Assembly: GCF_963678635.1 (NCBI RefSeq) | Contig: NC_087069.1 | Span: 54,163,928 to 54,227,927 of the forward strand | Origin: Symsagittifera roscoffensis | Lineage: Eukaryota; Xenacoelomorpha; Acoela; Convolutidae | Direction: 5' to 3' | Length of the DNA stretch: 64,000 bases | Part shown: positions 1-10,333 of the stretch, piece by piece | How positions within the stretch are numbered: the stretch's first letter is position 1 | Layout of the letters: each line of letters opens with the position of its first letter | Program-made: the position numbers and the translations under genes | Notes under the pieces: generated by a model | Databases searched by the model: none | Seen by the model: the letters and a program-made list of their open reading frames with translations, nothing else | What the model was told of the DNA's origin: nothing

Positions 1-1
1 C

Positions 2-784
2 AAATTTGATGATATTCACATCGACACATATTTTGCAAAACAGATTCGACTTTCGTAACTCGTAGGGAGAGCTGTCTTTAAGCTATTTTTTAAGCTGTGT
101 CCGCATAGTTTTTTCATTTCAAAATATTGTGGTCCATTTTTGTAACAAAACTTGCTACGGTTATAAGTTTTTGATGAAAGAGCTCGCACTTAGATTCAGC
201 ACTAAAGTTCGCGTTTCATTACGTCAGTATCAACTGTACAAAAGTGTTCCGTACGCATACTGTCAAATCAAAATTGGCTCACTCTAGATATCGAAAGTAC
301 CAAAAACCATTTCTGCAAGCCGTCGTCTGCGTCTGCGAACTTAAAACTGCCGGGCATCCCAAGTCCAGAAGTGCTTGCAATCATTCCATCTGCAATGTTC
401 TTCACTAAAAACAAGATAATGGAAGGGACATTGGTTAAAGCAGTGTCTGAGAGAACCAATTGGTGCTCTTATTTTTCGCACTCTATAGCTGACGAAATAA
501 TTTGTTTCCTTTCGAGTCTGCAGTTCGGAAGTATTACACCATTTGTTGGTCAGGATAAAAAAAATATTCCACTTGACTATGTGGAAGCTTTTATTTTAAA
601 TACGCTCAAACATCAGAACCCAAACACCTCAAACGATGCGAGTACAATGTTGTGGAAGGAGAAAATTAAGTTCAATAAGAGAGGTAAACTCAAACTATAT
701 CTGGATAATACTTCAACAAACACACAAGACTACGAATACCACAGTGAGCCATTGAGAAAACAGAGACGCTTTTTCAAAGATTAA
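2..784 (+). pseudogene. Artemis/SNM1-like nuclease, 3' fragment (left arm)
   Basis: SNM1/Artemis proteins are metallo-beta-lactamase/beta-CASP nucleases that trim DNA ends in repair. The fragment begins inside the conserved core: bases 2-40 read FDDIHIDTYF, matching the family's YLDTTF strand. After an intron-like stretch, an exon opens at a CTCTAG acceptor near 283 and stays open to the stop at 784. It holds the beta-CASP end (CKPSSASANLKLPGIP, then EVLAIIPSAMFF, then a WCSYFSHSIADEIICFLSSL segment), the counterpart of the Artemis IKPSTMWF...FSFHSSYSEI region. About 75 family residues between the two pieces are not in order: the coding for part of them (FCYKNGP...) lies inverted at 150-46. 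That rearrangement, plus a lost frame within the inverted piece, makes this a pseudogene or a heavily rebuilt gene. Family assignment is from motifs recalled, not a search. Confidence 0.6.
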
Positions 785-1214
785 GATTTCGAGGGAACGG
801 ACACAGAAACAGTCCTTTTTCTCATCTCAGATACTGATGAGTGCGATGATGATTTCTGAACCAACTGAACTGTCTCATCTCAATTACTGATGATGATTTC
901 TTAACCATAACTGAAGCATATCATCTCAAATATTGATGAGTGACTTAACTGCCCCTATTTCAAACATGAACTGCCATTTAAAATCCTGAAATGCATGGCT
1001 TTCGATGGTAGTACTTCCTTATCCCAAAAATTATCCGATCATCCGACAAAGATAAAGAATTATTTGACATTCGCATAGTTAACCAATGTTTTAAGATTAT
1101 GTGTGGGTTCCGCTGACAAAGGGATAAATCCTTGCTTTCAAATTGAGCGTTGCTATAGATAAAATATCAACTCTGTTTTAATTGTCCCTATGCAAGTTCA
1201 ATAATAATCAAAAA

Positions 1215-1500
1215 TACGGAGTCCACTTACAATTTGCGAAATCCACTTACATTTGCGGAATCCGCTTACAAACTTTGCGGATTCCACTTACATTTGCGGA
1301 TTCCACGTACATTTTGCGGATTCCACTTACATTTTGCGGAATCCACTTAAAGTTGCGGAATCTAGAACAACTAGCTACTTTTGCTTGTTGCGGAATCCTC
1401 AATAAAACAAATGTGTAGACCAAATTTACGTTTCAGGTATATGTGCGCGGAATCCACTGAAATTTTGTTTTTGAAAATCCACTTACATTTTGGAACATAT
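1215..1500 (+). repeat. GGATTCC-type minisatellite, copy 1
   Basis: Degenerate ~19-20 bp units of the form GCGGATTCCACTTACATTT. Further copies of the same family lie at about 3090-3370, 4195-4475, 14880-15110 (reverse), 48340-48600 and 53040-53350. Small open frames over it are repeat artefacts. Confidence 0.85.
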
Positions 1501-3089
1501 CTAAAGACTTGTCTCTGGAATCCCGGAAAATACAGACACAAATTCTCTGCACACTTTGGCCTCGCAATAATTTGTGTAGAAAGATCGAGTGTAAACGCTA
1601 CAAAAAAAAACTTTTTTGGATGTTTTATGTTGTATAATCTTGAATATTGGTCAGGATAAAAAATACTCCACTTGACTATGTGGAAGCTTTTACTTTAAGT
1701 AAGCTCAAATATCAGAACCCAAACACATCAAACGATGCGAGTACAATGTTGTGGAAGGAGAAAATTAAGTTCAATAAGAGAGGTTAATTCAAACTATATC
1801 TGGATAATATTTCAACAAACACACCAGACTACGAATACCACAGTGAGCCTTTAGACAACAGAGACGCTTTTTCGAAGATTGAGATTTCGAGGGAACGGAT
1901 TCAGAAACAGTCCATTATCTCATCTCAGATACTGATGAGTGCGATGATGATTTCTGAACCAACTGAACCATCTCATCTCAAATACTGATGATGATTTCTT
2001 AACCATAACTGAACCATATCATCTCAAATACTGATGAGTGACTTAACTTCCCCCATTTCAAACTTGAACTGCCATTTCAAACAGAGACGCTTTTTCGAAG
2101 GTTGAGATTTCGAGGGAACGGATTCAGAAACAGTCAATTATCTCATCTCAGATACTGATGAGTGCGATGATGATTTCTGAACCAACTGAACCATCTCATC
2201 TCAAACACTGATGACGATTTCTTAATCATAACTGAACCATATCATCTCAAATACTAATGAGTGACTTAACTGCCCCCATTTCAAACATGAACTGCCGTTT
2301 CAAACCCTGAGTTGCATGACTTTCGATGATTGTACTTCCCGATCCCAAAAATCATCCGATCATCCGATAAAGATAAGAAAATATTTGACATCCGCATAGT
2401 TAACCAATGTTTTAAGATTATGTGTAGATTCCGCTGACAAATGGAAAAATCCTTGCTACTTTAAGTAAGCTCAAATATCAGAACCCAAACACATCAAACG
2501 ATGCGAGTACAATGTTGTGGAAGGAGAAAATTAAGTTCAATAAGAGAGGTTAATTCAAACTATATCTGGATAATATTTCAACAAACACACCAGACTACGA
2601 ATACCACAGTGAGCCTTTAGACAACAGAGACGCTTTTTCGAAGATTGAGATTTCGAGGGAACGGATTCAGAAACAGTCCATTATCTCATCTCAGATACTG
2701 ATGAGTGCGATGATGATTTCTGAACCAACTGAACCATCTCATCTCAAATACTGATGATGATTTCTTAACCATAACTGAACCATATCATCTCAAATACTGA
2801 TGAGTGACTTAACTTCCCCCATTTCAAACTTGAACTGCCATTTCAAACCCTGAGTTGCATGACTTTCGATGATTGTACTTCCCGATCTTAAAACTCATCC
2901 GATCATCCGATAACGATAAGAAAATATTTGACATCCGCATACTTAACCAATGTTTTAAGATTATGTGTGGGTTTCGCTGACAAATGGATAAATCCTTGCT
3001 TTCAAATTGAGCGTTGTTAAAGATAAAATATCAAGTATTCCACCTCTATGTTTTAATTGTCCATAGGCAAGTTCAATAATAATCAAAAA

Positions 3090-3370
3090 TACGGAATCCA
3101 CTTACAATTTGCGAAATCCACTTACATTTGCGTATTCCGCTTACAACTTTTGCGGATTCCACTTACATTTGCGGATTCCAATTACATTTTGCGGATTCCA
3201 CTTACATTTTGCGAAATCCACCTAAAGTTGCGGAATCTAGAACAACTAGCTCTTTTGCTTGTTGCGGAATCCTCAATAAAACAAATGTGTCGACAAAATT
3301 TACGTTTCAGCGCGGAATCCACTGAAATTCTGTTTTTGAAAATCCAATTACAATTTGGAACATAACTAAA
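3090..3370 (+). repeat. GGATTCC-type minisatellite, copy 2
   Basis: Same ~19-20 bp family as at 1215, within the third tandem block of the left arm. It is followed by the same GCTTGTTGCGGAATCCTCAA tail. Confidence 0.85.
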
Positions 3371-4194
3371 GACTTGTCTCTGGAATCCAGAAAATACAGA
3401 CACAAAATTGCGCGCCTATTTTGTGCACAATACGGCCTCGCATTGATTCGTGTAGAAAGATTGAGTGTAAACTCTACAAAAAAATTTTTTTTGGATTTTT
3501 TATGTTGTAATAATCCTAAATGTTGGTCAGGATAACAATACTCCACTTGACTAAGTGGAAGCTTTCATTTTAATTGCGCTCAAACATCAGAACCCAAACA
3601 CCTCAAACGATGCGAGTACAATGTTGTGGAAGGAGAAAATTAAGTTCAATAAGAGAGGTTAACTCAAACTATATCTGGATAATATTTCAACAAACACACC
3701 AGACTACGAATACCACAGTGAGCCTTTAGACAACAGAGACGCTTTTTCGAAGATTGAGATTTCGAGGGAACGGATTCAGAAACAGTCAATTATCTCATCT
3801 CAGATACTGATGAGTGCGATGATGATTTCTGGACCAACTGAACCATCTCATCTCAAACACTGATGACGATTTCTTAATCATAACTGAACCATATCATCTC
3901 AAATACTAATGAGTGACTTAACTGCCCCCATTTCAAACATGAACTGCCGTTTCAAACCCTGAGTTGCATGACTTTCGATGATTGTACTTCCCGATCCCAA
4001 AAATCATCCGATCATCCGATAAAGATAAGAAAATATTTGACATCCGCATAGTTAACCAATGTTTTAAGATTATGTGTAGATTCCGCTGACAAATGGAAAA
4101 ATCCTTGCTTTCAAATTGCGTGTTGCTATAGATAGTAAATCAAGTATTCCACCTCTATCTTTTAATTGTCCATATGCGAGTTCAATAACAAACA

Positions 4195-4475
4195 AAAATA
4201 TGGAATCCACTTAAAATTTGCAAAATTCACGTCTATTTGCGGATTCCGCTTACAAATTTTGCGGATTCCACTTACATTTGCAGATTCCTTTTACATTTTT
4301 CGGATTCCACTTACATTTTGCGGAATCCACTTAAAGTTGCGGAATTTAGAACAACTAGCTACTTTTGCTTGTTGCGGAATCCTCAACAAAACAAATGTGG
4401 CAACAAAAATTACGTTACAGGTATTTGTGCGCCGAATTCGCTGAAATTTAGTTTTTGAAAATCCACTTACACTTT
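4195..4475 (+). repeat. GGATTCC-type minisatellite, copy 3
   Basis: Same family, in the last tandem block of the left arm; it is somewhat more diverged than the first two. Confidence 0.85.
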
Positions 4476-4640
4476 GGAACATATCTAAAGGCTTGTCTGT
4501 GGAATCCAGGAAAATACAGACACAAAATTGTGCGCCTATGTTGTGCACACTTGGGCGTCGCAATGATTCGTGTAGAAAGATTGAGTGCCATTTTTTTTGG
4601 ATGTTTTTATGTTGTAAAAAACTTAAATGCTTTTTTGAGA

Positions 4641-5173
4641 ACATTCCTCATTTTTCTTTCAAAATGAATCATTGCTTCAGATTTTTTAATCTAATTTTTT
4701 GGAAACAAAAAATGAAATATACATTTTTTCAATTGTCTGCAAAAAAAAATGCCACAAAATTCAATTCGGATTAGAAAGGAAGGGATGGGGTGCCTGCTTT
4801 TCTTCAGCGATTTCACTCCCTGTCGACAAAAGGCGTCCTCCTTTTGGCACCATTTTAAGTTATCTCTTTTGGCAGACCGAACTTAAAGTATTCATAGAGG
4901 TGCCTTTGGCGTCAATATTTTTTGAATTTCAGAGGAGAGCGCGTGCCGAAAATATAAGCAAGATTTATTAACAAAAATTTTTTCAAGTTCGGAAAAACAA
5001 ATTTCTAGATGAATTTTTTTTGGCAACACTGTCTTTTCAAAATCTAATTTGCGGCGTTGAAAATTTGGTTAAAATGCTTTCGGAAAAGTCAAACCTAAAA
5101 ATAAGACTAAATATTCTAATTTTGTTTGAAAATGCCCCTCTATAGTTCCTATATATTCCCCTGCCAATAATTA
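4641..5173. other. Non-coding, AT-rich stretch shared with the right arm
   Basis: Matches 14160-14690 in reverse, including the part reading as ERKGWG...AISLPVDKRRPPFG in one frame. Both copies keep a short open frame across about 85 codons, but I recognise no family and the flanks are A/T runs; coding is possible but unsupported. Confidence 0.5.
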
Positions 5174-5181
5174 CCTGGCCC

Positions 5182-5635
5182 CAGGGGCGGATCTAGGATT
5201 TTATCGAGGGGGGGGGCGGATTTTCAAAAAAATTTCGAAAATTTTGACGACCTTTTTTTTTAGGTCAACCAAATTGATTTTCCGAGCTCTCCTAAAGCAC
5301 TATAGAGACCGCATATAGAGCAAATTTTCTGCGCCGCAGGCAAAACTTTGAAAAAACAGGTCAAAAAAAGCCGTTTTTAGGCGCTTTTTGAAAAATTTTG
5401 AAAAAAAATGCGTTTTTTTGGTGCGCGCTCCCCCTCAAAGTTAGCATTTGGTGCGCGCTCCCCCTCCCCCCAAATGCGCCTTTAAAAAAACTTTAGTGTC
5501 GGTCGGTCAAAAATAGATTTCTTAAAAAGTACACAAGGGGGACCCTTCGGGTCGGCAGGGGGTCGAATCCCTGAGGGGGAAGGGCGTCCGCCCCTACGAC
5601 ACCCCCCAGCCCCCCCCCCCCTAAATCCGCCCCTG
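5182..5635. mobile_element. hAT-like MITE, 454 bp, with 8-bp target duplication
   Basis: Terminal inverted repeats start CAGGGGCGGATCTAGGATTT and end CCTAAATCCGCCCCTG, and G- and C-runs lie just inside. It is flanked by CCTGGCCC (5174-5181) and CCTGACCC (5636-5643), an 8-bp duplication with one mismatch. The right arm has the unoccupied site near 14115-14135. An 8-bp duplication and a CAGGG terminus are typical of hAT elements. There is no transposase, so it is non-autonomous. Confidence 0.88.
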
Positions 5636-5743
5636 CCTGACCCCCTCAATATTGAAATTTTTCATTCATCACATCACCTTCACTACATTGTCCCCCACTC
5701 GCCCATCTCCTTTTTTAGAAAAAAAAACTTAAGCACACCAATG

Positions 5744-5960
5744 GGCTCTTTTCCAGTTCCCCCCCCCTTCATTTTTTCTGAAATTCATTACATGAAAGTC
5801 TTTTTAAAATAATTTTTAATGTTATAAACTGCATTAAAACGTGTCAGCGTGAACAGCTGAACAAATTTTCATAACATTTCTAACATGCAAATTGCCGTGT
5901 GAACAATTTTTGAACATCTCTGTTTTGTAATTTAACAAGGGGGGGGACTGGAAAAGAGCC
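5744..5960. mobile_element. 217-bp MITE with perfect 8-bp target duplication
   Basis: Terminal inverted repeats GGCTCTTTTCCAGT / ACTGGAAAAGAGCC are each followed inward by a run of C or G. The flanks are CACCAATG on both sides (5736-5743 and 5961-5968). The right arm near 14020-14035 reads straight through this site without the insert. Superfamily is uncertain: the 8-bp duplication suggests hAT or Merlin-like, but the termini do not decide it. Confidence 0.85.
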
Positions 5961-6328
5961 CACCAATGTTAGATGATGTAGTCTTGTGTTTTTTTGGATG
6001 GATGGATGGCAAATGTATATTTCATTTGATCGGTTTTTGTCTTATTTGTTACTTGTATTTCTCTCTATAATTTTAACTTACGATTAATAATGGAGAACTT
6101 TTGTTACTTTGATACCGTTTAAAGAAAAACATCACTTATAAATAGCATGGAATATTTTGTTTATAGCAGTGTATTTTTATAGCATTCGTTGTATTTATTG
6201 CATTTATGTAATAATTTATTCAAAAAAAAACATCTTTCAATTTGATATTTTCATCTTTCTTTTCTATTTCCAAAAGTGCGGATGAAAACATTCAGCCAAA
6301 ACTGTTTCAACGGCGTGTATATTTGCCA

Positions 6329-6375
6329 TGAACAGCTGATTTGAAATCAATAAAAACCGATGAACAGCTGATTTA
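6329..6375. promoter_or_regulatory. Pair of GAACAGCTGATTT motifs upstream of the PAN gene
   Basis: The 13-bp word containing an E-box core (CAGCTG) occurs twice about 32 bp apart, roughly 290-330 bp upstream of the chosen start codon. The pair and its spacing are kept in the right arm (about 13617-13665). Being a conserved pair upstream of an intact frame it could be a regulatory element; that is inference only. Confidence 0.3.
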
Positions 6376-6658
6376 TTTTTTTCCCATTTTCTTCCTGTAA
6401 ACGAATAAATTACCAAAGAAATTCTATCATTAGATCTGCGTGTTAGTGTTACGATTTCTGCTGCAAATTATTCAATGACCGGAAAAAAATCGAAAGTTCC
6501 GAAAACATACATCTGATACGACAAATGTTTGCTGATTTATAATACCAAACTCTCAAATTCTGTTAGAAGAAGTCTCATTCCATTCGCAGATGTTTCCTGG
6601 TGTAATCAATGTTTGTTTATCTTTGTTTAGTTCAATTAGGATAAGCTATCAGAAAAAT

Positions 6659-7252
6659 ATGTATGCAAAACAGAAAACAGGAAAGAAATTTGAAACGACG
6701 CAAAATGTTTTTCGTTTTTGGGCCGTGTTAAATTTGACAAGTGTAATTTTGGTTGGAGGCCTAATTGACTCCAAGCGCCTGATTTATATCGAGGGCCTGC
6801 CTGCCGACCAAGAAAGTGGTATGAAAGTGTCTAACAAATTCATGTATCCTGACGAATGCAACCAATTTTGTACGAACACCGAAGGATGCCAATCTTTCAG
6901 CTGGAACTCGCGAAGGAGCGTCTGTCGTTTTTACACTTGGCCGCTGGACCCTGATAACTTCTCGAAGGTGCCCCGCACATACTGGTACGTGAAAAATTTC
7001 AGAGAAGTTCGAAACAGTTTTGGCGCTGGTTCAATTACGATGAACTTAGCCAATAACTACTTAGAACAGCCGCCAAGAAGTTTGGAAACGACAAGTCAAA
7101 CTACAAGTCTGACCTCGAGCTACACGACAAGTCTGACAACTGAAAAAAACACGTCACAAACGACAACGAGGGTGACTACAAGTCAGACTACAAGTTCAAC
7201 GTCACCCATTGCTTTTTGTGGATTCTTTTGTAACCTTTTTGGCTACGGTTGA
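6659..7252 (+). CDS. Secreted PAN/apple-like domain protein with mucin-like tail (left-arm copy)
   Basis: The frame opens at 6590, but I choose the ATG at 6659 (MYAKQKTGKK), because a basic start followed by FWAVLNLTSVILVGGLI makes a good signal peptide or anchor there and both arms keep it. The middle holds a PAN/apple-like fold pattern: CNQFC, then GCQSFSWNS, then VCRFY, i.e. Cys spacing C-x3-C-x5-C-x11-C, with an IYIEGL strand before it. PAN modules bind proteins or sugars outside the cell. Then come about 50 residues dominated by Thr and Ser (TTSQTTSLTSS), likely O-glycosylated, and a short end with CGFFCNLFGYG. AATAAA lies about 100 bp past the stop. A near-identical open copy on the other arm supports function. 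Confidence 0.75.
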   Translation: MYAKQKTGKKFETTQNVFRFWAVLNLTSVILVGGLIDSKRLIYIEGLPADQESGMKVSNKFMYPDECNQFCTNTEGCQSFSWNSRRSVCRFYTWPLDPDNFSKVPRTYWYVKNFREVRNSFGAGSITMNLANNYLEQPPRSLETTSQTTSLTSSYTTSLTTEKNTSQTTTRVTTSQTTSSTSPIAFCGFFCNLFGYG

Positions 7253-7350
7253 GCCAATGACCTTCGTTTTGGCAAACGGATATGATTTTCAGAACTGTCT
7301 CAAAACACTATAAGATTCCTATTTAGCCCTAAATTTTTAAATCGCATGCA

Positions 7351-7356
7351 AATAAA
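7351..7356 (+). promoter_or_regulatory. Polyadenylation signal of the PAN gene
   Basis: AATAAA about 100 bp after the stop codon; the same signal is present after the right-arm copy (about 12785-12790, reverse). Confidence 0.55.
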
Positions 7357-7572
7357 TAGAAAATGTTGTGATTTCTTTTGTTATATTCCTTTGACCTTCG
7401 GTTTTGGTTAGATACTAGTCAACTTCTAAAATGAATCGACCAGCGGTCGTTCATTCACTATTTGTGATATTCTTAGAGCAGACGTTTCATTTCAACATTT
7501 TTCTTGATTTTTTATAAGAGATTAGTTCAACACAGATTGTGCATACCGACTAGATCATCTTAACCTTTTAAT

Positions 7573-8797
7573 ATTGCGCAGTCAAACGAATCAAATATGC
7601 AGGAAACGCCTTCATTCTGGCCAAATCACATTTCTGGATCCACTGGAGCGACCAATTTCAATAGGCAATAATAGCAAAAAAAAGAACTGGACCTTGACGA
7701 TCTTTGGGGACCAGAGCTCTCAGAAACTCAGATTACCATTTCAAAGCAGGCAACAAGAAGCGAGCAGGACACGAAAAAAGCAAGTCGGGCAACAAGGAAT
7801 AAGAACGCGATGAAAATACATAAAGCCGCCGAAGAGAAGCCAATCATGAAAGAAAGAAAAAATTCAACGGGTTACGAAGTGCTGAAGCTGATAAAAAATT
7901 ACGGTGGATTTTGTTTTTAGCACTTAGCTATTCAGATAAAAATGTGCTCGCCAGAAAAACCCTCTTGTATAAAATTTGTCTACTTTTTTAGAGAGCTTTG
8001 GGCCCTGTTGGACGCAGCTTCTAAAAAACCTCCAAACAACTATTTCGTTAGGTATCAGCTCTTAAACCGTAAAAAAGGGACTGTATTTAGCCAGTTTTGC
8101 ATCATTAAGAAGACCGACGGAGCTGAAAGGATTAGGGACGTCTTCAGGAGTAATATAAAAACAGCGGAACCCAAAAAAAATTTCATGAACCATCAGTCCA
8201 GCGGAAGCTTTGAATCATTTGCTGATCGATGAACACAGATCAGTTGCCAATCAAATACTTTCAGTCTTAGTCAAAAAGAACATGGCAGTGAAATGAGAAA
8301 CGTGTGCCATTTTCAAAAAGAAATAGAAAAGCTGGGTTTCAAAACTTCAGCAGCCCGAATGCATCTCTTCGTCGGTAAAGCAGACGCTATATAAGAATCT
8401 CCCATTTCCAAAAGAAAACATCTCCAAGTTTTGACCAATTATTGGTTTCATACACCAATACGTTACTTTTCAAAACTGAGCTCATCCTTCCGACCTCATA
8501 TAAGCAAAAAATGGGATGAGAGCCTCTCAATTGCGTGTGAACATTACAGAAAGCATCCACTAGGGCTTTTTAAAAAATCAAGATGAAAAACGGACGCCTC
8601 TTACAGTAGTTGGGGCGCCACGCTCGAACAGCCTCAAAGGAAGACAAAAATTTGTTATTGGCTCTTAAATTTGATATTCTACGACTGAACTAGAATTATT
8701 ATGCTTGTTGTGGGCCTCGAAGTATCTTAAAAATTACCTCTTTGGCTCAGAAACTGAGATCGTTTCAGACCGTAAGTAGTTATTGTTAGACTTTCAT
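7573..8797 (+). mobile_element. Decayed Ty3/gypsy-like retroelement (left arm)
   Basis: Starts with a gag-like frame whose ATG has become ATT here (7573-7575); the right arm keeps ATG. The 7942-8232 part (ELWALLDAASKKPPNNYF) is a gag-like segment of unclear subfamily. Then a reverse transcriptase/RNase H remnant follows: KTDASYSSWGATLEQ near 8587-8631 and ELLCLLWASKYLKNYLFG near 8690-8750, then IVSDRK and a stop. These match the gypsy TDAS..GA.L.Q and ELLA..WALK....YL.G signatures. Stops and frameshifts are frequent and no LTR was identified. The element points toward the centre of the inverted repeat. Confidence 0.65.
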
Positions 8798-9537
8798 GCA
8801 AACCATAGCAGAACAACAATGCATAGTAGAATAGGCAAACAAGTTCCTTCTTTTTATTTTCATCATCTCCTATTTACCAGGGAAAGGAAAGGATTTTAAC
8901 TTTATTTGTCTAGAATTCCTATCGGTAAAGCCATACAGCTCTCTCCTTATGACGAATAACTTGTCTTAATTCAAAGAGACAAAAATCAGAATCTTTATAA
9001 AAATCTTTATAAAAACGGTAATCAAATCAATTCTAAAACAAGTAGAAATGCAGTTACAGCTTCGGTTGCTGTAAATTCTATTAGGAAAATTTTTCCAGTC
9101 GGAAGCAAAAACTTCAAATGAACTGATTGGTTGAAATTCCACAAGGAGCTCATTAGCTTCTTTTATTCTTAAAACTATTGCTGCTATTATCACGTGTATC
9201 GCTCAGTCCAAAAGTTTCTAACAAAACCCAGTAAAAACGGAAAACTGCTCTGCTAATTCTTTACTTCTTGGTAACTCAAAATATTTTCTAAAAAGGAATG
9301 CATTCACCGATAAACCCTATTCCACTTCATTATTTCAATTAAATGCTTTAATCCATTAAAAAAGAAGACCACGGAACAGAAAAAATATCCTAAAATTCAG
9401 ATGCGTACAAAATGGTATCAGAGGAACACAATATAGCCCTCTAGTTTAGAGTGGAATTCATAGTACATTTAAAAATACAAGGCCGTCTTAATTTTAACAA
9501 CGCTCCACTGACTCAAGAAAGTAATTGCCCAAGATAG
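8798..9537. other. Palindrome spacer, no gene seen
   Basis: AT-rich unique sequence between the arms. I see no coherent reading frame, RNA or transposon ends. Confidence 0.6.
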
Positions 9538-9729
9538 CTGTTTCAAATATTGACTAAAGACAACAAAATCACGTGGTACTTCATCGCTATCACCAAGAGC
9601 GGCCGACCAGTGGTAAAACACAGAGCTCTTATGAAAAACTTCGAGAAGGACTTACACAAAAAAGGCAAACTCCTGCTTAAGGACGACATTCAGGTTGACC
9701 AAGCCGCCATTCGGGGAGCCTTCAGCTAA
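9538..9729 (+). pseudogene. Coding-like fragment of unknown family in the spacer
   Basis: Between TAG at 9535-9537 and TAA at 9727-9729 runs a 63-codon open stretch with clearly higher GC than its surroundings and protein-like composition (KITWYFIAITKSGRPVV, later KKGKLLLKDDIQVDQAAI). It lacks an ATG at the beginning. I do not recognise it. Position next to a gypsy remnant suggests it may be another retroelement piece; an exon is the alternative. Confidence 0.35.
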
Positions 9730-10133
9730 ATGTTTCACCAGATGCACTCAGCCTTGTTCGGTATGAATTTTTTATCTAAAAATCAAACGATTTTTGTCGC
9801 GTTCAAAAAATTCGAAAAAAAAAATAGAGTCCACTACGGGTCATGCTTTACATCTAGTAACTTTCAAATCTTTTTGCAAAACCTTGAAAATTAAACTTTT
9901 TTTTTGTACAGTGGGATACCATAGATCTAATGGAATGATAGAAACAATTGTATATTTTGTTTAATGTAAGTTATTGACTATATCGTTCGAATTCCCAAAA
10001 ACGACACACTAATTTTTGCGATCGAAAAAATATCTGAATGCTGAGAATCACAAAACAATTTTTTATCGAGTTCACTCTTTTTTAGAAACACTTTAACTGA
10101 ACCGCTAATAATAGATTTTTAAAAACTTGACTT

Positions 10134-10333
10134 NNNNNNNNNNNNNNNNNNNNNNNNNNNNNNNNNNNNNNNNNNNNNNNNNNNNNNNNNNNNNNNNNNN
10201 NNNNNNNNNNNNNNNNNNNNNNNNNNNNNNNNNNNNNNNNNNNNNNNNNNNNNNNNNNNNNNNNNNNNNNNNNNNNNNNNNNNNNNNNNNNNNNNNNNNN
10301 NNNNNNNNNNNNNNNNNNNNNNNNNNNNNNNNN
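10134..10333. other. Assembly gap (200 N)
   Basis: Run of N at the centre of the inverted repeat. The true spacer length and sequence are unknown. Confidence 1.

Larger units (their letters stand above)
546..4640. repeat. Tandem segmental duplications of the Artemis 3' end plus minisatellites
   Basis: Blocks beginning with TTGGTCAGGATAAAAAA recur at about 545, 1646 and 3523, and a further block starts inside the unit at about 2456. Each block carries the Artemis C-terminal coding tail (QNPNTSNDASTML), a CTCATCTCAAATACTGATGA minisatellite, and most carry a GCGGATTCCACTTACA minisatellite. The right arm has only one copy (about 14640-15900), so the expansion happened in the left arm after the inverted duplication, or contracted in the right. 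All copies after the first have stop codons in the former coding part. Confidence 0.8.
1..8797. repeat. Left arm of a large inverted repeat
   Basis: This arm is the reverse complement of 10334-16415. Direct matches include the first 50 bases against 16370-16415, the PAN gene at 6659-7252 against 12890-13471, the stretch near 7942 against 12201, and the gypsy RNase H fragment near 8700-8790 against 10334-10440. The arm probably continues left of the window, because the Artemis-like relic it carries starts upstream of base 1. It is longer than the right arm mainly because the 546-4640 region is tandemly expanded and two MITEs are inserted; it lacks about 1 kb present at 10894-11900. A palindrome with a gap at its centre can be real or a haplotype/assembly artefact; the many independent differences between arms argue for a real, old duplication. 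Confidence 0.9.
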
